Assembly (NCBI GenBank): GCA_021373015.1
Contig: JAJFTJ010000006.1
Span: 1-64,000 of the forward strand
Direction: 5' to 3'
From: Nitrospiraceae bacterium
Lineage (GTDB): Bacteria; Nitrospirota; Thermodesulfovibrionia; Thermodesulfovibrionales; UBA1546
Length of the DNA stretch: 64,000 nucleotides
Part shown: piece after piece, positions 9,067 through 17,603 of the stretch
Layout: the number at the start of each line of letters is the position of its first letter
How positions within the stretch are numbered: position 1 is the stretch's first letter
Translations under genes and position numbers: made by a program
Notes under the pieces: generated by a model
What the model was told of the DNA's origin: nothing
What the model saw: only the letters and a program-made list of their open reading frames with translations
Database searches by the model: none

Positions 9067-9981
9067 AATAGAACAATTTTTCTTATCTGCAACCCTGTTT
9101 CCGGCAAAAATTCCTTAAAAAAAATCAGACAGGCAATTGAACTGATAAAAAACAGGGGGTTAGATGTTCATTTGATGCTCACTTCACAAAAAGGTGACGC
9201 TGAAATATTTGCAAAAAAGCTGGCGGAAACTTCGAATAAATCAGACAATCACGAATTACCATCGCTAATTATTGCTGTTGGAGGAGACGGCACATACAAT
9301 GAAGTCATTAATGGAATTGCCGATACAAACCTTCCCATGGCAATACTTCCATTAGGAACAACAAATGTGCTCGGGAAAGAACTCAACATACCTGAAAATA
9401 TCGAGGCTGCACTTGATATTGCCCTTACAAGAGATGCTCGTAAAGTCTCACTAGGAAAAATAACTTTTGAAGCAAAGAATCACGCGGATAAACCACATTC
9501 AAGATATTTTTGTCTCATGGCAGGCATCGGCTATGATGCAGCAGCTGTATATGGAGTCAACAGTTTTATGAAAAAATATTCAGGTAAAACTGCGTACATT
9601 TTTAATGGACTTAAGAAATTCATCCTTTGGAATCCTGATATGCTTGTTTTCAGCGTTGACGTCAAATCATATAATGGTTATTCCGCAATAATCAGCAATG
9701 TCTCGAAATATGCAGGAAACTTTCAGGTCGCACCTGATGCCCGTATCAAAGATAATGCGCTTTACTCTTTTATTATGCACGGCAGCAGACGGATGGACAT
9801 CCTCAAATACGCATTCGGAATAATTTTCAAAAAACATCTTTTATACAAAGATATAACATATGCAAAGGCTGAAAAGATTTTTATTAAAGGAAAAGCTCCA
9901 GTCCAGATAGACGGAGATTATGCAGGTTCAACTCCTGCATCTATTGAAGCAGTGCCAAATGCGCTGAATCTTGTTTATTAG
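9064..9981 (+). CDS. Diacylglycerol kinase-family lipid kinase
   Basis: 305 residues of the DAGK-catalytic/YegS-like family: NPVSGKN near residue 12, the nucleotide-binding VGGDGTYNEVINGI near 76-89 and LPLGTTNVLGKEL near 99, plus a C-terminal beta-sandwich ending with a DGD-type motif (QIDGDYAG). It should phosphorylate a lipid alcohol such as diacylglycerol with ATP on the inner membrane face; the actual lipid is not predictable. Monocistronic, with the gene on its right convergent. Confidence 0.9.
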   Translation: MNRTIFLICNPVSGKNSLKKIRQAIELIKNRGLDVHLMLTSQKGDAEIFAKKLAETSNKSDNHELPSLIIAVGGDGTYNEVINGIADTNLPMAILPLGTTNVLGKELNIPENIEAALDIALTRDARKVSLGKITFEAKNHADKPHSRYFCLMAGIGYDAAAVYGVNSFMKKYSGKTAYIFNGLKKFILWNPDMLVFSVDVKSYNGYSAIISNVSKYAGNFQVAPDARIKDNALYSFIMHGSRRMDILKYAFGIIFKKHLLYKDITYAKAEKIFIKGKAPVQIDGDYAGSTPASIEAVPNALNLVY

Positions 9982-10017
9982 ATTTTCTCCCCTGAGTTAA
10001 GAAAACGATACAAGAGG

Positions 10018-10566
10018 TTATTTTTTTTCTTTGAATCCCAGAAGAATATTGTACTTACTATGAAATAGTATCAATGCCTCTCTGAGTTTTTCTTTAGAGG
10101 CGTTTTTTTCCAAAAGCGCAATTATGTTGAATAACTCGGAATCAAGGTCTTTGCGAAATTTATCTTTATCAAGAACCTTGCATTCCTTGTCTAGTCTTTC
10201 CAATAATTTATTAACCTCCATTATGAAAGATCTTATATAGAAATCATCACTGTTTCTAACACACAACCGTCTGTGATAATTCCCGGCAAGTATGAGCTTA
10301 ATCTCCACCTTGAGTCTTTCAAATGGACCTATGAAACGATGAGCAAAAAATATTGCCAGAACAACTACAACCATAATATAACCGACAAAAACTCCTATAA
10401 AAGACGGGACAATAGACAACCCGCCTTTTTCTGCTCTTATACCCAGTTCTTTTGTAATATATGCGAATAGTATTCCAGCCAGGAGTGAACAGATAACTAT
10501 AATAGCTATAGAGAGCTGGAGCTCTTTAGCCATAAAAAATCTTTGCTTTGCTTTTTTAATATCCAT
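10018..10566 (-). CDS. Two-helix membrane protein with HAMP-like region, function unknown
   Basis: 182 residues with membrane helices at about 17-37 and 53-77, followed by a segment (RFIGPFERLKVEIKLILAGN) that resembles the connector of HAMP domains, and then a charged, helical C-terminal part. There is no kinase, cyclase or methyl-accepting domain, so it is a HAMP-type membrane protein without visible output. I do not recognise a named family. It is transcribed divergently from the nuclease gene across a 70-base gap; both appear leaderless. Confidence 0.7.
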   Translation of the reverse strand: MDIKKAKQRFFMAKELQLSIAIIVICSLLAGILFAYITKELGIRAEKGGLSIVPSFIGVFVGYIMVVVVLAIFFAHRFIGPFERLKVEIKLILAGNYHRRLCVRNSDDFYIRSFIMEVNKLLERLDKECKVLDKDKFRKDLDSELFNIIALLEKNASKEKLREALILFHSKYNILLGFKEKK

Positions 10567-10602
10567 TTTTTTATTTTAACACTGAAAAGCTCTAAATACC
10601 AA
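10567..10602 (-). promoter_or_regulatory. Promoter for leaderless transcript of the HAMP-like gene
   Basis: On the minus strand TTGGTA (10602-10597), 18-base spacer, TAAAAT (10578-10573), then six A residues and ATG at 10566. The predicted transcription start coincides with the start codon. No Shine-Dalgarno sequence. Confidence 0.55.
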
Positions 10603-10630
10603 TAAAAACATTAATTGCAGCTTTATTGTA

Positions 10631-10645
10631 TATAATATGCAAGTG
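10631..10645 (+). promoter_or_regulatory. -10 element abutting the nuclease start
   Basis: TATAAT at 10631-10636 is directly followed by ATG 10637 and then an in-frame GTG at 10643. The seventh base after the hexamer is the G of GTG 10643, so the mRNA would begin at that codon and could not include the ATG. The -35 box is weak. Confidence 0.5.
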
Positions 10646-11185
10646 AACAGAAAATATCTCAAACTCATAACACTCTTTGCTGCCTTAATATTACTGTTGG
10701 GTTACAGCTCATATGACAGAAAGGACGCAGAATCAAGATCATATGACACTGCATATAAAAAAGTCCTGAGGGTAAGCGACGGCGATACTATAAAAATCAT
10801 TTTTAATAAAAAAAGAACAAGCGTAAGGCTTATAGGCATCGATGCTCCTGAACTAAAACAAAAACCATGGGGACAGAGATCAAAAAAACATCTTCAAGAA
10901 CTTCTGAAAGCATCCGACTGGCAGGTGAGGCTTGAGTTTGATGTTGATAAAAGAGACAGATACGACCGTCTGCTCTGCTATGTTTATACCAAAGACGGGG
11001 ATATGATTAATGCCAAAATGTTGAGCGACGGATATGCAGTGCTCTATACGATCACTCCAAATGTAAAATATGTGGAGCAATTAAGAGATGCCCAGCTCAA
11101 GGCTAGAGAGCAGAAACTCGGAATATGGGGAAGTGATGGACTGACAGAAAAACCATCTGATTATAGAAAAAAACATAAAAATTAA
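10643..11185 (+). CDS. Thermonuclease (SNase-family) secreted or membrane-anchored nuclease
   Basis: About 180 residues: an N-terminal hydrophobic anchor or signal (about 10-25), then the staphylococcal-nuclease fold with VSDGDTIKI, the VRLIGIDAPEL strand carrying the catalytic Arg, the calcium/catalytic Asp/Glu region and the second Arg in KRDRYDRLL, ending LGIWG. It should cut DNA and RNA outside the cytoplasm. I choose GTG 10643 over ATG 10637 (two codons longer) because a perfect -10 box ends at 10636, so a transcript is unlikely to contain the ATG. Single gene before the arsenic-type operon. Confidence 0.88.
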   Translation: MNRKYLKLITLFAALILLLGYSSYDRKDAESRSYDTAYKKVLRVSDGDTIKIIFNKKRTSVRLIGIDAPELKQKPWGQRSKKHLQELLKASDWQVRLEFDVDKRDRYDRLLCYVYTKDGDMINAKMLSDGYAVLYTITPNVKYVEQLRDAQLKAREQKLGIWGSDGLTEKPSDYRKKHKN

Positions 11186-11210
11186 ATCCCCCTTGACTTA
11201 CCGCAGAAAT

Positions 11211-11249
11211 TTGTGATATATATAAAATGCTTTATATATTAAACCAATG
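11211..11249 (+). promoter_or_regulatory. Promoter of the arsenic-type operon, leaderless geometry
   Basis: TTGTGA (11211-11216), 18-base spacer, TATATT (11235-11240), six bases, ATG 11247. The predicted start base is the A of the ATG. An alternative promoter TTGACT (11193-11198) with TATATA (11217-11222) would give a leader of about 18 bases without a Shine-Dalgarno site. Confidence 0.5.
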
Positions 11250-12197
11250 TTGAAAAAAATCTCGGAATACATAGTCTACGATTTAATAAGCCTTGAGAAG
11301 GGATCACGTCTTTCAGGATCTCTGGAGTTCTTTGTCTATGACACTATAAAGATATTCCTGCTGCTTGCAGCAGTCATATTTGCAGTCTCAATAATAAGAA
11401 GCTACTTCTCTCCAGAGCGGACAAGAAGAATCTTATCGCATAAAAAAGAATTTATAGGAAATACCCTCGCAGCCCTGCTTGGAGTTGTAACTCCGTTTTG
11501 TTCGTGTTCTGCAGTGCCTTTGTTCATCGGTTTTGTGGAGGCAGGCATCCCTCTTGGAGTTACATTCTCATTTCTTATCGCATCGCCCATGGTAAATGAG
11601 ATCGCTGTTGTTCTGCTATGGGGACTGCTCGGCTGGAAGCTAACAGCACTTTATATAGGGACAGGACTTATAGTCGCAATACTAAGCGGCATCATTATCG
11701 GAAAACTGAGACTCGAAAAATGGGTAGAAGAATATGTATACAAAATCCACTCTTCTGAGAATCTTGAGTCTCCAAAGCTGATATTCAGGGAGAGAATTCA
11801 ATACGCCAGGCTGAATACAATAGACATTCTCAAACGGATATGGCTTTTTATTCTCATTGCCATCGGCATCGGCAGCTTCATACACGGATATGTTCCTGAG
11901 GATTTTTTACTTAAATACGCAGGCTCTGATAATCTATTTGCAGTTCCATTGGCAGTTATTATCGGAGTTCCGCTTTATTCAAATGCTGCAGGAATAATAC
12001 CGATTGTTTCAGCCCTGATAAGCAAGGGACTTGCTGTAGGCACAGTGCTCGCATTTATGATGGCAGTCACTGCATTATCTCTGCCTGAAATGATAATTTT
12101 AAGAAAAGTTATTAAACTGCCTCTGCTTGCTGTATTTGTCGGCATAATGACCATAACAATAATACTGGTTGGATATCTGTTCAACGCAATACTATAA
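11247..12197 (+). CDS. ArsP/YraQ-family permease (DUF318), probable metalloid efflux
   Basis: 316 residues with about eight to ten membrane helices arranged as two repeats. The first repeat holds the family motif TPFCSCSAVPLF (near residue 88) whose cysteines are proposed to bind trivalent organoarsenicals in ArsP; the second holds an equivalent GVPLYSNAAGIIP block without cysteines. It is the first gene of an operon with DUF2703, thioredoxin, ArsR and ACR3 genes, so arsenic or antimony export is the best guess. Copper or zinc export, as proposed for the SO_0444 branch, is the alternative. It abuts the next gene with no gap. Confidence 0.82.
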   Translation: MLKKISEYIVYDLISLEKGSRLSGSLEFFVYDTIKIFLLLAAVIFAVSIIRSYFSPERTRRILSHKKEFIGNTLAALLGVVTPFCSCSAVPLFIGFVEAGIPLGVTFSFLIASPMVNEIAVVLLWGLLGWKLTALYIGTGLIVAILSGIIIGKLRLEKWVEEYVYKIHSSENLESPKLIFRERIQYARLNTIDILKRIWLFILIAIGIGSFIHGYVPEDFLLKYAGSDNLFAVPLAVIIGVPLYSNAAGIIPIVSALISKGLAVGTVLAFMMAVTALSLPEMIILRKVIKLPLLAVFVGIMTITIILVGYLFNAIL

Positions 12198-12593
12198 ATG
12201 AAAACTCTCACCATCACATGGCAGCGTCTGCTCATCAACAATAACCAGACCTGCGATAGATGCGGATCAACTGAAGAGGAGATCGAAAAAGCATATCTTC
12301 TATTGAAAAAATCCCTCTCTCATCTGGATATAGATGTTGTTCTGGAAAAGTCTGTTATGGATATATCCGCCTTTAAGAAAACGCCTTTGGAATCCAACTC
12401 CATATTGATTGCAGAAAGGCCGCTTGAGTACTGGATAAAGGCTGATGTTGGGCAGAGGCCATGCTGCGGTCCATGCGGGGACAATGAATGCAGAACGATT
12501 AAATTCAATAACCAAACATACGAGACAATCCCCTCTGAGCTGATCATTAAGGCAGGGCTTCTTGCTGCAGCTGAGATGATACATAACAAATAA
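12198..12593 (+). CDS. DUF2703 protein of the arsenic-type operon
   Basis: 131 residues with an N-terminal CDRCGSTEEE motif (CxxC) and a second Cys cluster C-C-G-P-C-G-D-N-E-C near residue 92. These features and the IAERPLEYW segment match DUF2703, a family repeatedly seen in arsenic resistance loci but without a proven role. The cysteines could bind a thiophilic metalloid or act in thiol redox chemistry with the thioredoxin-like protein encoded next. Start codon immediately follows the permease stop. Confidence 0.75.
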   Translation: MKTLTITWQRLLINNNQTCDRCGSTEEEIEKAYLLLKKSLSHLDIDVVLEKSVMDISAFKKTPLESNSILIAERPLEYWIKADVGQRPCCGPCGDNECRTIKFNNQTYETIPSELIIKAGLLAAAEMIHNK

Positions 12594-12606
12594 AATGGAG
12601 GAAATT

Positions 12607-12846
12607 ATGATAATAAAAATATTGGGACCGGGCTGTGCAAACTGTTACAAAATGGAAGAGATGACAAAAGCAGCCTTAAAGCAGATAGGAATAGACGCAA
12701 AGGTTGAGAAAATAACAGATATAGCTGAAATCATGAAATATACGCTCTCAACTCCAGGACTTCTGATAAACAAAAAGCTAAAACATTCGGGCAAGCCTTT
12801 GCCAGATGTCAAAAAAATTATAGAACTCATCAAATCAGAAATGTAA
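12607..12846 (+). CDS. Small thioredoxin-like protein (redox-active disulfide protein type)
   Basis: 79 residues: beta strand [10 protein letters not shown], active-site CANC near residues 10-13, and [10 protein letters not shown] containing the cis-proline of the thioredoxin fold. This is the short Thioredoxin_3 type found beside ArsP/permease genes. The start is ATG 12607, which has GGAGG five bases upstream; an in-frame ATG 12 bases earlier overlaps that site and is unlikely. Probably supplies or accepts electrons for arsenical handling by neighbouring proteins. Confidence 0.85.
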   Translation: MIIKILGPGCANCYKMEEMTKAALKQIGIDAKVEKITDIAEIMKYTLSTPGLLINKKLKHSGKPLPDVKKIIELIKSEM

Positions 12847-12851
12847 CCATC

Positions 12852-13241
12852 ATGCAGGACATACTCAATATATTAAAAGCTTTATCCGACAAAACCAGAC
12901 TCAGAATATTAAAGCTTCTCGGTAATGAAGAATTGTGTGTCTGCGATATCGTGGCAGCTCTGAATCTCATTCAGCCCAAGATATCTTTTCATCTGAACAT
13001 ATTAAAAAAAGCAGGGCTGATTAAAGACAGAAAACAGGGCAAATGGATTCATTATAGGATCGATAATTCAGATATGTTTAAAAGATTTTTGATCCTTTCA
13101 GTTATAGAGAAAATCCCTGAAGAAGCAGCCAAAAAAGACATGAAGAGACTTGAGGATTTTCTCAAAAAGAAATCGTCAATAATAGAAGTCAGCAAGATTA
13201 AAAATAAAATTCATTTTATGGAAAGAATAAAAAATGCTTAG
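12852..13241 (+). CDS. arsR: ArsR-family metalloregulatory repressor
   Basis: 129 residues of the winged-helix ArsR/SmtB family with the metal-sensing ELCVCDI motif in the DNA-recognition region (helix alpha-3), the arsenite/antimonite sensor site, followed by the recognition helix [17 protein letters not shown]. It should repress the operon until trivalent arsenic binds the two cysteines. Its last eight bases overlap the ACR3 gene, implying coupled translation. The C-terminal tail is longer and more basic than in minimal ArsR proteins. The operator was not located with confidence. Confidence 0.9.
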   Translation: MQDILNILKALSDKTRLRILKLLGNEELCVCDIVAALNLIQPKISFHLNILKKAGLIKDRKQGKWIHYRIDNSDMFKRFLILSVIEKIPEEAAKKDMKRLEDFLKKKSSIIEVSKIKNKIHFMERIKNA

Positions 13242-14280
13242 AAGATTTTTTGAGAAGCTCCATAATTTCAGACTTCTTCCTGCTTTTGTAATTGCGAGCA
13301 TGATTATCGGTATTGCAATCGGCAAGTGGTACGGGATTTCAAATTTTGAACTCACGCCGCCTATTGATGCGATCAAATCAATCTTTCATGGCACATACCA
13401 ATTCAGCATACCAAACACTCTGGCGCTCGGAGTAGTCGTCGGTCTCTTCATGATGATGTATCCTGCGATGGCAAATATCAGATTTGAAGACCTCGGCAAA
13501 GCAGCAAAATCTCCAAAACAGCTTGTGATCGTAATGTTCTTCAACTATGCTGTAGCGCCGTTTTTCATGCTGCTGCTCGCAAAGTTATTCCTTGGCAGCG
13601 AGCCTGATCTTTATACAGGGCTTGTTCTCTATGGGCTTGCGCCCTGTATTGCAATGGTGATTGTCTTTACATATCTTTCAGCAGGCAACGGCCCTCTCGC
13701 AATAATACTTGTAGCGCTGAACTCGATAATCCAGATGCTGCTCATCCCTGTCTACGCAAAGTTACTGCTCGGTGAGCTGAACTTTGATGTATGGGTTGTT
13801 GCAGAAAGCGTAGTTCTTTATCTCGGCATTCCGCTTGCAGCCGGCATATTCACAAGACTTATTGGAGTGAAAAAGTTTGGTGAGCAGTGGTTCAGCAGGC
13901 TCAAGTTTCATCTCGATACCATATCCATATCAGGCCTGCTTTTCACGCTTATAGTAATGTTCGCGCTGAAAGGCGATTTAATACTCGAAAGACCGTTTTT
14001 GATCGTGCAGATGGCAATACCAATGACGCTCTTTTTCTGGATAATGTTTGTGGTTGTGTATCTTGTAAGCTGGAAACTCGGATTTAACTACAAAGATTCC
14101 GTTGCAGTCGGTTTTAATTCAACAGGAAGAGACTTTGAGATAGCAATCGCAATAGCCATAACAGCATTTAATTCAACTGTCGCACTTGCAACTGTCATCG
14201 GGCCGTTGATAGAAGTGCCTGTAATGCTCGCGCTCGTATGGTTTGCAAGAAAGACAGAGGCGAAACTATTCAGGCAATAA
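13234..14280 (+). CDS. acr3: ACR3-family arsenite efflux transporter
   Basis: 348 residues with ten predicted membrane helices of the bile acid:sodium symporter/ACR3 superfamily. The helix-4 motif GLAPCIAMV carries the Cys that is essential in ACR3 transporters, and [18 protein letters not shown] matches the conserved second discontinuous-helix motif. It exports arsenite using the membrane potential. Encoded last in the operon directly behind arsR. No arsenate reductase arsC is nearby. Confidence 0.9.
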   Translation: MLRRFFEKLHNFRLLPAFVIASMIIGIAIGKWYGISNFELTPPIDAIKSIFHGTYQFSIPNTLALGVVVGLFMMMYPAMANIRFEDLGKAAKSPKQLVIVMFFNYAVAPFFMLLLAKLFLGSEPDLYTGLVLYGLAPCIAMVIVFTYLSAGNGPLAIILVALNSIIQMLLIPVYAKLLLGELNFDVWVVAESVVLYLGIPLAAGIFTRLIGVKKFGEQWFSRLKFHLDTISISGLLFTLIVMFALKGDLILERPFLIVQMAIPMTLFFWIMFVVVYLVSWKLGFNYKDSVAVGFNSTGRDFEIAIAIAITAFNSTVALATVIGPLIEVPVMLALVWFARKTEAKLFRQ

Positions 14281-14300
14281 ATATATTTTCAGGGGGACTT

Positions 14301-14598
14301 TTGAAAAGGCTACTTTTTATTAACCTTAGTCTTTGCAGCACAAAAGAGGTGAAGACACAGATGAGAAAGATCGAGTCCTGAAAGTTCGGGCCAAAAGACA
14401 TAGATCTCTTTCAGGAGCTCCAGTGGGCATACGCAAAACGCATGGGCAACAGGCCGCTTAAAGAATCATTATTATTCAGGAGATAAAGGACTTCAAATGG
14501 CCCGGGTCTGTCTGCAAAGACATGGGCAAAAGAAGAGACAATGACTACAAAGATGTACCGATAAGATACCCACTTATTAAAAAAAGGAGAAAACAATG
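14301..14598 (+). pseudogene. Broken or recoded small ORF after acr3 (in-frame TGA, then frame change)
   Basis: The 315-base stretch between acr3 and the DUF4405 gene is not empty. A TTG at 14301 preceded by AGGGGG opens a frame of 26 codons, hits TGA at 14379, and continues with protein-like sequence (KFGPKDIDLFQELQWAYAK) to TAA at 14484. A second frame then reads IIIQEIKDFKWPGSVCKDMG and on to 14598. The TGA sits in one arm of a perfect 9-base inverted repeat (14376-14384 with 14408-14416). This looks like a decayed gene with one nonsense and one frame change; selenocysteine recoding at the TGA is a less likely alternative. I do not recognise the family. Confidence 0.45.
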
Positions 14599-15474
14599 AC
14601 AGAAAGAAAATTTCACACAAAAGGATTTATAAGTCTTCTTACAGCACTTAGCACTATCTTCATGACTATCTCAGGGATTGTACTTTATTTTGTGCCGGCC
14701 GGCAGAATAGCATACTGGACAAAATGGAAATTCTTTTTTCTCACAAAAGAAAACTGGATAGATATGCATGTACTGACAAGCCTGCTTTTTATTATTGGAG
14801 CCGTATACCACATCTATCTTAACTGGGCTGTGTTCACAACCTACATTGTAAAAAAGGCAGAGCGCGTATTGTCCTTAAAAAAAGAGATGGCAATTGCATC
14901 TGTGATAACAGCTATATTTGTTATAGCGTCGATTTACACTATTCCTCCTCTCAACTATGTAATAAAATTCAGCGATTATCTTAAAAATTCATGGGTCACA
15001 AGCAAAGAACTGGAGCCTCCCTTTGGTCATGCAGAACTTCTCTCCTTGAAATCATTTGCTAAAAAAATGGATATGGATCTAAATCTTGCAGTCGAAGAGC
15101 TCAAAAAAAATGGATTTAAGATTGAATCATCAAATGATTCTATAGAAAAAATAGCAAAAAATCACAACACTTCTCCGCTCGAGATTTATAAAATCATAAA
15201 AAAATACGAGAAGAAAGATACAGCAGGTGAAATAATAAGCTACACCCCTGAACAAGTAGATGAAAAGTTCGCAGGCACAGGGCTCGGGAGAAAAACACTG
15301 AAGCAGATCATCGAAGAAAACAAGTTGGATATCAATAAAGCGAAGAAAAAACTGTCTGAGAAAAATATTCAGACAAAAGAAGGAGAAACCCTTAAACAAG
15401 CAGCTGACAGGCACAATACAACACCTATCGATATAATGAAAATAATTCTTGTTGATGAAAAAAGAAACAGATAA
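14596..15474 (+). CDS. DUF4405-type membrane protein with a duplicated C-terminal helical repeat
   Basis: 292 residues. The first ~115 hold three membrane helices with histidines suitably placed for haem (DMHVLTS near 59 and VYHIYLNW near 73), matching DUF4405, a cytochrome-b-like family. The remaining cytoplasmic or periplasmic part holds two copies of a ~55-residue unit: one with the segment HNTSPLEIYKIIKK and one with HNTTPIDIMKIILV, each preceded by LDxNxAxxxL-type helices. The repeat resembles small peptide- or DNA-binding helical folds but I cannot name it. A clear AGGAG precedes ATG 14596. Confidence 0.75.
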   Translation: MTERKFHTKGFISLLTALSTIFMTISGIVLYFVPAGRIAYWTKWKFFFLTKENWIDMHVLTSLLFIIGAVYHIYLNWAVFTTYIVKKAERVLSLKKEMAIASVITAIFVIASIYTIPPLNYVIKFSDYLKNSWVTSKELEPPFGHAELLSLKSFAKKMDMDLNLAVEELKKNGFKIESSNDSIEKIAKNHNTSPLEIYKIIKKYEKKDTAGEIISYTPEQVDEKFAGTGLGRKTLKQIIEENKLDINKAKKKLSEKNIQTKEGETLKQAADRHNTTPIDIMKIILVDEKRNR

Positions 15475-15590
15475 AATATTACACTGATATGATTTTGAGC
15501 GTAGAATAAAGAACTCTGTTAAAGTATAATAAACAGTTGTGTTAAAAGTAAAAATTCAATACATACTATTTCCCCGGAGATAGATTTGAG

Positions 15591-17603
15591 ATGAACCTGC
15601 CTGAGATTGATACCATAATATTCCGGTTTGTAAACGTTTCAATTCAGAATAGTTTTTTTGATGTAGCTATGCCTTTTATCTCAAGATATTACTTCCTGTT
15701 TATTTTGGTTACTATGGCATGGCTAATAAGCAAAGATAAAAAAAATGCGCTTATTCCGATATTTCTTACTATAGTATCCATGCTGCTCACAGATTGGGGC
15801 TCGAATTTAGTTAAACACATCTTCGAACGTATAAGGCCGTGCAATTCTTTAGAAAACATAAGACTATTGGTCGGCTGCACTGGTTCTTTTTCAATGCCTT
15901 CAAACCATGCTGCAAATTCCTCTGCCATTATATTTGCTCTGTCATATCACAGATCTATTCAAAGAACATTTCTTAAATGGATTTTAATAGCAATCGCTTT
16001 TCTGGTCGGACTTTCAAGAGTATATATTGGAGTACATTATCCATCCGACGTTATAGCCGGAGCATTGATCGGTATTCTAATCTCTTTAATCGTAATCTTT
16101 TGTTATAAAAAATTATCCGCAAGATATAAATCAAAACCTTACAGTACTCTATTTATTTCATTTCTGGCTGCAATAAGTCTATTCAGGATTTACTTCATTT
16201 CTAGCGGAATCGTTGACCTGAGTCCTGACGAAGCACAATACTGGGAATGGTCCAGAAGGCTCGACTTAAGCTATTACTCAAAAGGGCCGATGATCGCATA
16301 TCTTATAGCGCTTGGAACAGCAGTTTTCGGAGATAATGTTTTTGGAATACGTGTTATGGCCGTCGTGTTTTCCACGCTCAGCAGTATTGTTTTATATATC
16401 CTAGGCAAAAAACTCTACAATGAAAGGACAGGACTAATTGCAGGAATACTAATGCAGGTCGTCCCTCTTTATTCAGTATACGGAGTAATCTTTACAATAG
16501 ACTCACCATTTATATTTTTCTGGATATTGTCGCTCTTTCTCTTCTGGAAAGCCATCGAGAACAACAGCTCTGCTTACTGGATTTATCTGGGTTTATCAAC
16601 AGGCGCTGGACTTCTTACTAAATACACCATGGCTTTATTTTTCACCTGCGCATTAATATTCCTGCTAACCTCGAAACAGCACCGACGCCTTTTATTTTCA
16701 AAATGGCCTTACATCAGTCTTGTTCTTAGCGCAATTATTTTCAGCCCTGTAATATACTGGAATGCAGCTAATGATTGGGTCACATTCAAACATACTGCAG
16801 GCCAAACACATATAGCTGAGGGCTTGCAATGGTCTATTAAAACTTTTGGAGAATTTTTGGGCTCGCAAATACTGCTGGCAACGCCTGTAATATTTGTTCT
16901 GATGTTTTATTCATTTTACAAATTAAAAACTGACACAAAGGGAAAATTCTTATTATGTTTTTCTGTGCCTGTAATTTTGTTCTTTATCCTTAAGAGCATT
17001 CAGGCAAAGGTTCAGTCAAACTGGGCATTAACCGGATATGCGTCGGGATTCATCGCATTCTCAGCATATTTCATAACAAGATGGGAAACTCTGAAAAATT
17101 CTCTGAAATGGACAATAATTGCAGGAGCTGCTTTAGCAGTTCTTTTTACTGCTTTTGCTCACTATTCACAAGTCCTTAAGCTGCCGGTAAAATTAGATCC
17201 TAGCTCCAGAATAATAGGATGGAAAGAACTCGGCAAGGAAGTCAGCGTTATTTCAGAGGAACTTTCAAAAAAGGGTGATTTCTTCATATTTTCCGACAGA
17301 TATCAAGTTACAAGCGAACTTGCATTTTATGTAAAAGGCAGACCTGTTACATACTGCATAAATCTCGGAAGGAGAATGAATCAGTACGACCTCTGGCCGG
17401 GCTTTGAAAACTTCATTCATTCAAATGCAATTTTTGTTACAATAGATGAAATCGCAATGCCAGATGCCCTTTTAAAGGGATTCGCAAAATGCGAGAAAAA
17501 GCTTTTAACTGTTAATGTAAAAGGCAGGGCAATCAGAAAATACACAATATTTGCATGCAATGATTTTAAGGGAATACAAAAACAAAGGATAACTAGCTAC
17601 TGA
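15591..17603 (+). CDS. PAP2 phosphatase fused to a GT39/ArnT-like membrane glycosyltransferase
   Basis: 670 residues with two enzymes in one chain. Residues 1-180 are a PAP2 phosphatase with the three-part active site: K75-x6-R82-P83, P103-S-N-H106, and S142-R-x5-H149 followed by D153. Residues 185-670 are a GT39/PMT-type polytopic transferase with the extracytoplasmic acidic pair D213-E214 in SPDEAQYW, as in ArnT. The second half should move a sugar from a polyprenyl-phosphate donor to lipid A, lipid or protein on the outer leaflet; the first could dephosphorylate a polyprenyl or lipid phosphate. It overlaps the GT2 gene by one base and heads a three-gene set. Confidence 0.88.
   Translation: MNLPEIDTIIFRFVNVSIQNSFFDVAMPFISRYYFLFILVTMAWLISKDKKNALIPIFLTIVSMLLTDWGSNLVKHIFERIRPCNSLENIRLLVGCTGSFSMPSNHAANSSAIIFALSYHRSIQRTFLKWILIAIAFLVGLSRVYIGVHYPSDVIAGALIGILISLIVIFCYKKLSARYKSKPYSTLFISFLAAISLFRIYFISSGIVDLSPDEAQYWEWSRRLDLSYYSKGPMIAYLIALGTAVFGDNVFGIRVMAVVFSTLSSIVLYILGKKLYNERTGLIAGILMQVVPLYSVYGVIFTIDSPFIFFWILSLFLFWKAIENNSSAYWIYLGLSTGAGLLTKYTMALFFTCALIFLLTSKQHRRLLFSKWPYISLVLSAIIFSPVIYWNAANDWVTFKHTAGQTHIAEGLQWSIKTFGEFLGSQILLATPVIFVLMFYSFYKLKTDTKGKFLLCFSVPVILFFILKSIQAKVQSNWALTGYASGFIAFSAYFITRWETLKNSLKWTIIAGAALAVLFTAFAHYSQVLKLPVKLDPSSRIIGWKELGKEVSVISEELSKKGDFFIFSDRYQVTSELAFYVKGRPVTYCINLGRRMNQYDLWPGFENFIHSNAIFVTIDEIAMPDALLKGFAKCEKKLLTVNVKGRAIRKYTIFACNDFKGIQKQRITSY

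Noticed and set aside
10637-10639. ATG start for the thermonuclease
   Set aside because: The -10 box ends at 10636, so a transcript from it would begin near 10643 and exclude this ATG; upstream promoters are not evident.
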